Shown: positions 1-6,681 of the stretch, in pieces | Position numbering within the stretch: the stretch's first letter is position 1 | Layout: every line of letters starts with the position of its first letter | NCBI RefSeq assembly: GCF_041051975.1 | Contig: NZ_CP163435.1 | Span: forward strand, 4,898,001-4,962,000 | Length of the DNA: 64,000 nt | Direction: 5' to 3' | Source: Streptomyces sp. R21 | GTDB lineage: Bacteria; Actinomycetota; Actinomycetes; Streptomycetales; Streptomycetaceae | Translations under genes and position numbers: made by a program | Notes under the pieces: generated by a model | Database searches by the model: none | What the model was told of the DNA's origin: nothing | The model's input: only the letters and a program-made list of their open reading frames with translations

Positions 1-927
1 CTGGGCTTCGTGGCCTACGGCCACTGGACACGCCAAGCCATCGAGTCCACGCCCTGGCGAGAGCCCGAGGACGCCCTGCGCTTCCTGGACATCGGCCAGG
101 ACGTCACCTGCTCCGTCACCACCACCACATCGGGCAACTTTTCCAGCGCGCTCAGGCCACTGAACATCACGCGCGTGCCCGGACTACAGGACCTACTGGA
201 CCACGCCCAGGACGAACCCGACACCGACGGGGCCTCCCTGGCCGACCTCGACACCACCCTCGGCTCCAACACCCCGACCGGCAGGCTAGCTCCCGTCCCT
301 GATCCATTCTCGGTCAAGCCGTTCGCCGAGTGGAAGCAACAGACGCCGGCCGCCCAGCCCCCCATGCCTCGCACACCGCCAGAACCTCCGTCCGTACTCG
401 TCCCCGGCCAGACAGTCGCGCTACCTGAGGACGCCTGGCAGGGGCTGCACATCGCCTTCAGCTTCGCCGGCGCAGATGCGGACCTCACCCTCTTCCTCAT
501 CGGAGCCGACGGACGAGTGGACTGTGACGCGCACTTCGTCTTCTACAACCACCCCTCCGCAGCCGACGGCGCGGTACGACTCCTGGGCAAGCAACAAGAA
601 GGACCCCACACCGTCGAGCGTGGAGCCGTACACTTGGCCGCTCTTCCCGAACTGGTACAAAGCGTTGCCATAGCCATCAACACGGATGTCGAAACGGGGC
701 TTACCTGCGGTTCCCTTACACACGCCGCCCTGTACATGGACTGTGTGACCGGGGCCGCCTGGACGTTCCAGCCTCCTGCCGACCCGCACATCCGAGCAAT
801 GGTCGTCGCCGAGCTATACAGACATACCGTCAACAGCCAACCGGTGTGGAAAGTACGTGCCATCGGCCAAGGCTGGGCAGACGGCCTCGAAGGTCTTGCC
901 CGCGCCTATGGGGTCGACGTCGAGTAA
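1..927 (+). CDS. TerD-domain protein, 5' truncated by window edge
   Basis: The reading frame is open from base 1, so the true start probably lies outside the window; an in-frame GTG at 10 gives 305 residues. The C-terminal half (about residues 145-305) reads as a TerD domain: an acidic core ending in VFYNHP, then a region ending in AELYRH and GQGWADGLEGLA, which match the family's closing motifs. TerD proteins are calcium-binding beta-sandwich proteins of tellurite and stress responses. The N-terminal half, with a proline-rich linker around residues 100-130, is not recognised and may be a second domain. The gene lies inside what looks like an integrated element, upstream of the motif-sharing pair at 1202-3380. 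Family assignment is good; a role in tellurite resistance is not implied. Confidence 0.75.
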   Translation: MGFVAYGHWTRQAIESTPWREPEDALRFLDIGQDVTCSVTTTTSGNFSSALRPLNITRVPGLQDLLDHAQDEPDTDGASLADLDTTLGSNTPTGRLAPVPDPFSVKPFAEWKQQTPAAQPPMPRTPPEPPSVLVPGQTVALPEDAWQGLHIAFSFAGADADLTLFLIGADGRVDCDAHFVFYNHPSAADGAVRLLGKQQEGPHTVERGAVHLAALPELVQSVAIAINTDVETGLTCGSLTHAALYMDCVTGAAWTFQPPADPHIRAMVVAELYRHTVNSQPVWKVRAIGQGWADGLEGLARAYGVDVE

Positions 928-1201
928 ACCTCGGGTCCAGTCCCGCGTACGCGCGCGCAATCACTCAGGCGACTTGGCGGCGCACGAGCCCGAGCAGCAC
1001 AGGCCCGCGGCGCTGCCGCACAGCACACCGGCGCTCCGGTTCCAATGGACAGCAGCCGCCCCAGCCGCGCAAGCACGGCCACGCTCCCGGTGACGCCCAA
1101 CGCCCGAGCTCCGACGGAACGTCACCTGCGCCGTCGGTAACCCCACAACGCGGAGGCGCCTTTCGGTCATTCTTCGATCCGAACGCCTCCGTGCGCAGCT
1201 T

Positions 1202-2959
1202 GTGCAGGTTTGCGCTATGGCAGCGCTTGCCTTGCCCAAGGACGATGCCCCTCTGTGTCCGCCGCGTTCAGATGTCGCGGCGGGCATCGGAGACACGGGG
1301 GTGGGGGACTTGTCCTACGCGGAGCACCAGTCGGTCTTTTCGGCACCCGCGGTGCCGTTGGGGACTGCGGCTGATGCGCGGGAAATGATCGGGCATGGGG
1401 CGTATACCGAGGGGGTCACCCGCCGATTGAGCGCTGCGACCTTCGCCCGTACGGACTGGCTGGCCGTGCTCCGCGCCGAACTGGCGCGGCTGTGGAAGGA
1501 GTTGAAGGCAGCCTTGCGGAAGCGGTTTCGCTGGCTCTTCCCTCCCAAGGAGGCGGAGAAGGCCCCTGGTCCCTCCGAGCCGGCCCCGCCCTCGGTCGTC
1601 GTCGGTGAGGACTATGCGGTCTGGGTTCGACGGAGGATCAAGAAGTCGAAGCGGCCTGTACCGATGTACGGCTTCCACCAGGAACCCGTGGTGGAAGCCT
1701 CTGATCACGCCATACGCCATATGCGCAAACGGCGCGTGGTCGTCGCTGGGGTGGTCGCGGTCGTCGTCTGGCAGGCCATCGCCAGCACTCTGACAGTGGG
1801 GTGGGCCGCCCTCACCCTGATCGTCGGGGTGTGGGGCGTGTACCTGGTCGAGCGCTACCTGGCACAGACACGCCTCAACGCCCTGTTGGCCGGTGAGCTG
1901 CACGCGGCTCCAAAAGCCGTTCAGGCCCACGCTTTGCCGTACCTCCGCGAGCGCCGCGACAGCGGCGACCGGGACCACTTTCTCGGAGCGGGCCTTCAGG
2001 CATGGCCGCCGGCGGTCATCGGCATCGACGTCGAGCCGGCCCCGGAGAACCAGGATGTCGGAGACGATGACACCGGGCTGCCTTCGGGACTCGGTTCGCC
2101 GGCACAACGCCCAGGTCAGCCCGACATTGCCGAGGTGGCAAAAGCCGTTCTGGACGCTCTGGCCCAGCACAACAAGCCGGTGGCCCGCAAGCCGCCGAAG
2201 CACTTCACCGTGGCCCAGCTGCACACTCACATCGCGCGCCGCCTGGACGACCCGGCACCCGCCCATCACCGCGATCACCCCATCCCGCGCATGGAGGTCA
2301 CCGGCATCGCCGGCATCCACTACAAGCGCTGGGACCAGATCGACGACGACACCTGGCGCAGCCTTCACGCCCTCGCCGAGGACAACATCGGCCACAAGCC
2401 CGCCGAGGAGATCGCCCGCCGCTACATCTGGGCCCGGGTCACCGCCTGGAACGGTGATCTCATCGCCGCCGTCCTGGTCCACCTCGCCTACCAGGGCGGG
2501 TTTCTGCGCGTCACCGTCCGCCCGCACATCATGGGCCCGCTCAACCCGAAGGTGGCCGGTCTCAAGCCCGCCGACCCGCGGAGCCTCAGATGGATGGGCC
2601 GCACCGCGTTCAACGCCCTCGGCGACATCTACGTCGGAGCCGACCGGCTCATACGCCGCACGGCCCGCAGGCGCCCCGAACTCGACCCGGGCAGCGGACC
2701 GGTCAGCCTCCGCGAGGTCTACAGCGTCCGTTGGATAGAGGACATGCACACCAATGACGACGCCCGCTACTACGTGCAGATGATGCAGCGCCGCGTCTTC
2801 GACTCCACCGAGATCTTCCTGCGCGACCACAACGTCGACATCGCCGCATACCAGCAACAGGCCACCGCGATCTACAACTTCGGCGTCATGAACGGCGGCA
2901 CCATGGCTGGCCCAGTACAAGCCACGCCGTTCTCTAACAACGCCACCATGACCAACTGA
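1202..2959 (+). CDS. membrane protein with C-terminal amyloid-like signalling motif
   Basis: A 585-residue protein of unrecognised family. GTG 1202 is the longest start; ATG 1217, with a weak upstream cagg, is equally possible. Residues 1-170 are soluble with a basic stretch near 100. Residues about 177-215 form a hydrophobic hairpin with two membrane segments. Residues 340-550 are a second soluble domain containing a conserved-looking HYKRWDQIDDDTW and a WNGDLIAAVLVHLAYQGG stretch. The last 27 residues (NFGVMNGGTMAGPVQA onward) are rich in N, G and T and are repeated, 16 of 27 identical, near the N-terminus of the next protein. This layout, an unknown domain ending in a motif shared with a neighbour, is that of effectors carrying bacterial amyloid signalling (BASS) motifs. 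The effector activity is unknown. Confidence 0.75.
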   Translation: MQVCAMAALALPKDDAPLCPPRSDVAAGIGDTGVGDLSYAEHQSVFSAPAVPLGTAADAREMIGHGAYTEGVTRRLSAATFARTDWLAVLRAELARLWKELKAALRKRFRWLFPPKEAEKAPGPSEPAPPSVVVGEDYAVWVRRRIKKSKRPVPMYGFHQEPVVEASDHAIRHMRKRRVVVAGVVAVVVWQAIASTLTVGWAALTLIVGVWGVYLVERYLAQTRLNALLAGELHAAPKAVQAHALPYLRERRDSGDRDHFLGAGLQAWPPAVIGIDVEPAPENQDVGDDDTGLPSGLGSPAQRPGQPDIAEVAKAVLDALAQHNKPVARKPPKHFTVAQLHTHIARRLDDPAPAHHRDHPIPRMEVTGIAGIHYKRWDQIDDDTWRSLHALAEDNIGHKPAEEIARRYIWARVTAWNGDLIAAVLVHLAYQGGFLRVTVRPHIMGPLNPKVAGLKPADPRSLRWMGRTAFNALGDIYVGADRLIRRTARRRPELDPGSGPVSLREVYSVRWIEDMHTNDDARYYVQMMQRRVFDSTEIFLRDHNVDIAAYQQQATAIYNFGVMNGGTMAGPVQATPFSNNATMTN

Positions 2960-2984
2960 CGCGCACCCCCATCAGGAGCCCCGC

Positions 2985-3380
2985 ATGGCCGTCCGCCACC
3001 AGTCCGACCCGGTCCCCAACGGACCCAACTTCGGCATCATCAACAAAGGCAACATGACCGGACCCGCCCAAGCCGCAGCGTTCTCCCAGAACGCCAGCCA
3101 AACCAACAACATCACCAACGGAGCCGTCAACAAAGCCCGCGACAGCATCGACGACCTCCAACGGCGTCTGGAAGAACTACGCGGTCAGTACCCCGAGGTG
3201 GATGCCGCCCTGCGCGACCTCGCCATGATCGCCCCGCGCCTGGACGAACCCGAACGCGACCCCGGCACCCTGCGCTACATGCTCCAGAATCTCGTCGAAC
3301 GCTGCGGCGGCTTCCCCAACCTCCTGGCCGCAGCCCAACTCGTGCAGTCCACTGTCATGGCACTGCTACCTGGATCCTGA
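2985..3380 (+). CDS. small helical partner with N-terminal amyloid-like motif
   Basis: A 131-residue protein that starts 25 nt after the preceding stop with a good ribosome site (caggag, 8 nt from ATG), so the two genes are very likely one operon. Residues 15-41 (NFGIINKGNMTGPAQA onward) repeat the C-terminal motif of the upstream membrane protein and run into an N/T/Q-rich stretch. Residues 50-131 are predicted helical: an amphipathic helix DDLQRRLEELRGQY, then two or three further helices ending in AAQLVQSTVMALL. The helical part loosely resembles small actinobacterial domains such as DUF5955, but I cannot confirm this. A plausible role is adaptor or trigger for the membrane protein through homotypic motif assembly; this is inference. 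Confidence 0.75.
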   Translation: MAVRHQSDPVPNGPNFGIINKGNMTGPAQAAAFSQNASQTNNITNGAVNKARDSIDDLQRRLEELRGQYPEVDAALRDLAMIAPRLDEPERDPGTLRYMLQNLVERCGGFPNLLAAAQLVQSTVMALLPGS

Positions 3381-3671
3381 CCACCCCCGCTGAGGTTACC
3401 GAGCGAGCTGGGTCTCAAGGAGGTCCAGGGCTTCCTACCAGCGGAAGCAGTCCGCTCCGCCGCCAGCCTTGCACCGGTGGGGCTCGTAGCTGCCGATCAG
3501 AACGTCCATTTCCTGCAACCGTTCCAGACTGCCGGTACGCGAGGTAAGCGGCCTGGACCGAGTTCAGGTACGGCATCACGGCGACCGGCACGCCCATTGC
3601 GGGTGCCTAGTACGGGACGCCCAGCGCGAGATGGTCGGAGATCCAGGCAGCCCACTTGTTGCCGGTGTTAA

Positions 3672-3697
3672 GATCGTGTCCTACGTGGTGAGGCGGA
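3672..3697 (+). repeat. left terminal inverted repeat of the IS
   Basis: A 26-bp terminal repeat that pairs with 4511-4536 with a single mismatch (t versus c at the fourth base). The TAA at 3669-3671 immediately outside is half of the target-site duplication. Confidence 0.9.
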
Positions 3698-3709
3698 CGT
3701 TGACTCAAC

Positions 3710-4192
3710 ATGGGGCGGGGTACGTGGAGTTGGATCGTTCCGGACGGGCTGTGGGAGATCGCGAAGCCGTTGATCCCGCCGCCAAAGGTGCGGCCACAGG
3801 GCGGCGGAACGCAGGACACGCCTGATGAGACGCTGTTCGCGGCCATCATCTATGTACTGGTCAGCGGCTGCGCCTGGCGCCAACTGCCACCCTGCTTCGG
3901 CATATCCAAGTCGACCGCCCACCGCCGGTTCCTGATCTGGTCGAGAGCCGGCGTCTGGGGCCGCCTGCACGAAGCCGTGCTGCACTGCCTCGACGACGCC
4001 GGCCTCATCGACGTCACCCGCGTGGTCCTCGACACTGCCCATGTCCGGGCTAAAAAGGGGGCGAACACACAGGTCCAAGCCCCGTGGACCGGGGCAAGCC
4101 GGGTTCCAAGATGCACATCCTGTCGGACGCGAACGGACTGCCCCTCCTCGTCGGCATCTCGGCCGGCAACACCTACGACAGTGAAGGGCTGA
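3710..4192 (+). CDS. IS5-family transposase, first frame (OrfA)
   Basis: This is the N-terminal part of the transposase, with the DUF4096-type helix-turn-helix region typical of IS5/IS427 (DETLFAAIIYVLVSGCAWRQLP, then SKSTAHRRFLIWSRAGVW). The first catalytic aspartate is in the VVLDTAHVRAKKG segment. After residue ~118 the frame stops resembling transposase. The expected continuation, GGEHTGPSPVDRGKPGSKMH, is in the -1 frame, entered at the A5G5 run 4052-4061. The full transposase is therefore a frameshift fusion, and the tail of this frame beyond 4061 is probably the minor terminated product. Confidence 0.85.
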   Translation: MGRGTWSWIVPDGLWEIAKPLIPPPKVRPQGGGTQDTPDETLFAAIIYVLVSGCAWRQLPPCFGISKSTAHRRFLIWSRAGVWGRLHEAVLHCLDDAGLIDVTRVVLDTAHVRAKKGANTQVQAPWTGASRVPRCTSCRTRTDCPSSSASRPATPTTVKG

Positions 4193-4527
4193 AGCCCATG
4201 GTCGAGGGTCACCAAACGAGACACGACCTCTACCGAGGCCGGCACTTCAAACCCCAGCGTCTACACGCCGACAAAGCCTACGACCGGGCCGACCTGCGAA
4301 AATGGCTGCGCGGAAAGCGGATCGGCGTGCGCATCGCCCGCAAAGGCATCGAATCCAGCGAACGCTTAGGGCGTCGAAGGTGGGTGATCGAGCGCACGAT
4401 GTCGTGGCTGTCCGGCTACCGCAGACTCAGCCCCCGCTACGAGCGCCATCCCCGCAACTACCTGGCCTTCCTCGGGCTTGCCGCCGCCCTCTGTTGCTAC
4501 AAGCGACTCGTCCGCCTCACCACGTAG
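4054..4527 (+). CDS. IS5-family transposase, second frame (OrfB, -1 frameshift)
   Basis: The catalytic C-terminal part of the DDE transposase. An in-frame TAA at 4051-4053 blocks independent extension, so translation must arrive by -1 slippage on the A5G5 run; an internal GTG at 4084 is the only other start. Recognisable parts are SKMHILSDANGLPLLVGISA, the second Asp in LHADKAYDRADLR, and the closing Glu in RRRWVIERTMSWLSGYRRLS. The frame ends 9 nt before the IS right end. It contains a TTA leucine codon at 4366-4368, very rare in Streptomyces and read only by the bldA tRNA, so transposase synthesis may be tied to development. Confidence 0.88.
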   Translation, partial: KGGEHTGPSPVDRGKPGSKMHILSDANGLPLLVGISAGNTYDSEGLKPMVEGHQTRHDLYRGRHFKPQRLHADKAYDRADLRKWLRGKRIGVRIARKGIESSERLGRRRWVIERTMSWLSGYRRLSPRYERHPRNYLAFLGLAAALCCYKRLVRLTT

Positions 4528-4536
4528 GACACGGTC
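4511..4536 (-). repeat. right terminal inverted repeat of the IS
   Basis: Complementary to 3672-3697 at 25 of 26 positions. It overlaps the 3' end of the transposase gene, as is usual for compact IS5-type elements. TAA at 4537-4539 follows. Confidence 0.9.
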
Positions 4537-4633
4537 TAAGAGCGGGAACAGTGGTGCAATCCGACCCGCACGGCCACCCCAGGAGAAGACATATACCCAG
4601 GTCAGAGGTAATAGGGCCCGCCCAAGCGCCGTC

Positions 4634-4676
4634 GCTTCCCAAGCTGAGAGTGCGAGTTCGATTCTCGTCACCCGCT
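4634..4676 (+). other. tRNA-Gly(CCC) 3' half: attachment site of an integrated element
   Basis: The sequence from 4634 reads as the 3' half of a tRNA-Gly. It shows the anticodon loop ttcccaa with CCC at 4638-4640, a T-arm with stem gcgag/ctcgt around ttcgatt (4652-4668), and the acceptor strand cacccgc plus discriminator t (4669-4676). The 5' half of a glycine tRNA is absent upstream and the 5' anticodon-stem strand does not pair. This is the classic product of site-specific integration into a tRNA 3' end, where the intact tRNA is rebuilt at the opposite end. I infer that sequence to the left, from here to beyond the window start, belongs to the integrated element. Confidence 0.75.
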
Positions 4677-4683
4677 CTTTTTG

Positions 4684-4710
4684 AAGCCCCAGGTCAGTGG
4701 CCTGGGGCTT
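4684..4710. terminator. hairpin terminator after the tRNA fragment
   Basis: A perfect 10-bp stem (aagccccagg / cctggggctt) around a 7-nt loop, preceded by a T-run at 4677-4682. It would terminate the tRNA and, read in reverse, can serve the convergent HTTM gene ending at 4729. Confidence 0.8.
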
Positions 4711-4728
4711 CGGTGTTGTCTGAGATCT

Positions 4729-5874
4729 TCATGGTTTCAGGTCCGCCGAGCTCGACGGTGCGGACTGCGACGGCACGAGTGCTGGTTCTCCGCTCGGCGG
4801 AGCCGCCGTCTTCCAGGCGTCTGGCCGCCTGCTCGTGCGTGGCCACAGTCGTCCCAGTGACCGGTAGAAGCGGTCCGGCAGGAACACGGCGTCCGCGATG
4901 ATCATCGCGCCGGAGAAGAGTGGCAGTCCCATGAGGACGGCGATGCCCATGTGCATGCCCAACAGCATGGTCAGGACCGGGTACTTGAGCCGTCCGAACA
5001 GGACGAACGGGAACGCGACCTGCAACAGCACTGTCAGGTAGCAGGCGATGGCGATCAGCATGTCGTGCTCGTCCGCCATGAGGGAGAGCTCGGGCCAGGG
5101 GCGGAACAGGTCCAGGTTCAGGACGTAGTGGAGGGCGGTGCCGTTGCCCCAGGCGCCGCCCTGCACCTTGTAGAGGCCCGCGGATCCGTAGAGGAAGCAG
5201 ACCTGGGCCGCGATGACGAACATGCCGCAGTTGTGGAGTACTACCGTCAAGGTCCGGCGGGACGTGCCCAGTTGATGCCGGAGGCCGTCTGCTTCTGAGT
5301 CTGTGGAGCCGCTCTCCCTCTTCCCCGCCAAGGCTCGGAGACGGGTTCTGCGCGCGTCCAGGGACCAGCGTCGGCCGCACGCGGTGAGGACGAGGTACAG
5401 GGCCATGAGGAGGATGAGGTTGTCTCCGCCGTCGGTCATGAAGATCGCCCTGGCGTGGAACGACGCCACCACGACCGCGAACAGCACGGACACCACTCGG
5501 GTCCGCCAGCCCAGCGTGAACAGCGCGGAGGTGACGAGGGCCAGCACGTAGCAGGTCTCGAAGTACGCTCGGCTGTCGGACAGGGTGAGGATGCTGGCCC
5601 AACCCGTCTGGTCGAACAGCTGCCTGGCCAGCTCGGGCGTCCATGGCGAGCCGGGGCCCCAGATCTGGTCACGGTGCGGAAACTCGCGCAGCAGGAAGAC
5701 GAGATAGAGCAGGCCGTATCCGATCCGGAGGACCGCCGCGGCATACAGCGAGACCGGCCGGTCGGTCACAGCGGTGAGCAACTCACCGATCCGCTCGGGT
5801 ACATGGCGCGGCGCGCTCGCATCCGCCGCCTTGGGAGTACGCCGGCACGGCGCGAGCGACTGCTCAGTTTCCAT
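4729..5874 (-). CDS. HTTM-domain integral membrane protein
   Basis: A 381-residue protein whose first ~300 residues match the HTTM (horizontally transferred transmembrane) fold related to vitamin K-dependent gamma-carboxylase. It has an early LRIGYGLLYLVFLLREFPHR segment, a FHARAIFMTDGGDNLILLMALY stretch with the family's asparagine/aspartate motif, and LYKVQGGAWGNGTALHYVL. Six to eight hydrophobic segments are visible. ATG 5874 is preceded by ggaaggtgg at good spacing. The C-terminal ~40 residues are a polar tail. Its start overlaps the end of the upstream DUF5819 gene by 11 nt, so the two are translationally coupled. The reaction of bacterial HTTM proteins is not known. Confidence 0.85.
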   Translation of the reverse strand: METEQSLAPCRRTPKAADASAPRHVPERIGELLTAVTDRPVSLYAAAVLRIGYGLLYLVFLLREFPHRDQIWGPGSPWTPELARQLFDQTGWASILTLSDSRAYFETCYVLALVTSALFTLGWRTRVVSVLFAVVVASFHARAIFMTDGGDNLILLMALYLVLTACGRRWSLDARRTRLRALAGKRESGSTDSEADGLRHQLGTSRRTLTVVLHNCGMFVIAAQVCFLYGSAGLYKVQGGAWGNGTALHYVLNLDLFRPWPELSLMADEHDMLIAIACYLTVLLQVAFPFVLFGRLKYPVLTMLLGMHMGIAVLMGLPLFSGAMIIADAVFLPDRFYRSLGRLWPRTSRRPDAWKTAAPPSGEPALVPSQSAPSSSADLKP

Positions 5875-6571
5875 GGGAGGCCACCTTCCACCAGGGCAGA
5901 TACCGTTCGGCAGGCTTCGGCGCCGCGGCGGACGCGCCTGGGCCGCTCGCCGCGGCAGGCACGGCGATGGGCATGGTGATCACCCGCAGCTGGACGGACT
6001 CGAAGGTGCCGCCGCGGTGGTCGGCGATGCGGTCCGTCGCGATGTTGGTCAGGTACTGCTGCACCATCAACGCCCGCTCCGAGCGAGGCCGGTCGTCGCC
6101 GCCGTGGGTTTCGAGGTAGGAACTCCATGCCCGCCGCAGCATGTTCTGAGATGTGTGGCTCGGGAAGACGCTGTGCTTCACAGCGGAGTTGTCGACGGCA
6201 GTCAGGTCGAACCAGCCGCTCACCTGCACCGTGCCGTCCGGGGCGGTGTGCATGGTCCTCGCCGAGATCTGCCGGTTGACCGACTCCGGATTCGGTGCGA
6301 AGAGTCTCCAGTTCTGCTCGAACAGGGGGAAGACCCACGCATTGACCTGCCGGCTGTACTGCTGGGAGAGAGGGTTGGGGGGTGCCACGTGCAGGAACAC
6401 GAGGAGGACATGGATCAGGGCCGTCGCCAGACACAGGGCCACGGCGGCGCTCGTCCCCGCTCTCAGGAGGATGGGCGGGATGGGCGGAGGCTGCGAAGGA
6501 TCTTGGAGCGCAGGGATTTCCCCTCCCCGGGCCTTCTCCCTTGTCGGCTCGGGCCCAACGGGCCTTTCCAT
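5864..6571 (-). CDS. DUF5819 family protein, HTTM partner
   Basis: A single-pass membrane protein that recurs beside HTTM genes in Streptomyces. It has a proline-rich cytoplasmic N-terminus, a hydrophobic helix (SAAVALCLATALIHVLLVFLH) followed by PPNPLSQQYSRQVNAWVFPL and FEQNWRLFAPNP, then an extracytoplasmic domain containing GWFDLTAVDN. ATG 6571 is chosen because gagagaag precedes it; an in-frame GTG at 6631 would add 20 residues. The 11-nt overlap with the HTTM gene indicates a stoichiometric pair. The FEQNWRLFAPNP element resembles segments of HTTM-associated subunits and supports a complex. Molecular role unknown. Confidence 0.8.
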   Translation of the reverse strand: MERPVGPEPTREKARGGEIPALQDPSQPPPIPPILLRAGTSAAVALCLATALIHVLLVFLHVAPPNPLSQQYSRQVNAWVFPLFEQNWRLFAPNPESVNRQISARTMHTAPDGTVQVSGWFDLTAVDNSAVKHSVFPSHTSQNMLRRAWSSYLETHGGDDRPRSERALMVQQYLTNIATDRIADHRGGTFESVQLRVITMPIAVPAAASGPGASAAAPKPAERYLPWWKVASHGN

Positions 6572-6681
6572 CCTGGCTTCTCTCACTGCTTCTCCTGAGA
6601 TGTCGCCGGCGGCGCGCGACGGAACTGCCACGATCCGGCGCGCGCCACTGGTCCTGATTGCTCACATGGAGCCAGGTGGAG

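Larger units (their letters stand above)
3672..4536 (+). mobile_element. complete IS5-family (IS427-like) insertion sequence
   Basis: An 865-bp element bounded by near-perfect inverted repeats. The left end, 3672-3697, begins gatcgtgtcctacgtggtga. The right end, 4511-4536, is its complement with one mismatch. Both ends are flanked by TAA (3669-3671 and 4537-4539), a 3-bp target duplication typical of the group. Inside are two overlapping frames encoding a DDE transposase joined by a -1 frameshift. Ends, target duplication and both frames look intact, so the copy is probably recent and may be active. It sits between the motif pair at 1202-3380 and the tRNA-derived attachment site. Confidence 0.93.

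Noticed and set aside
1151..1191. Hairpin with 8-bp stem (cggaggcg/cgcctccg) before the membrane protein gene
   Set aside because: The loop is 25 nt and there is no T-run; it could occur by chance at this GC content.
1268..2920. 550-codon minus-strand frame
   Set aside because: Antisense to the membrane protein gene; the C-terminal motif shared with the next gene supports the plus strand.
3607..3671. Minus-strand coding remnant ending NKWAAWISDHLALGVPY, cut by the IS
   Set aside because: A frame stays open across the repaired IS site, but no start, family or codon bias supports a gene; too short to call.
4540..4676. Possible complete tRNA beginning gagcggg at 4540
   Set aside because: The distance to the 3' end is about 137 nt and no D-arm or 5' anticodon strand fits; only the 3' half is tRNA-like.
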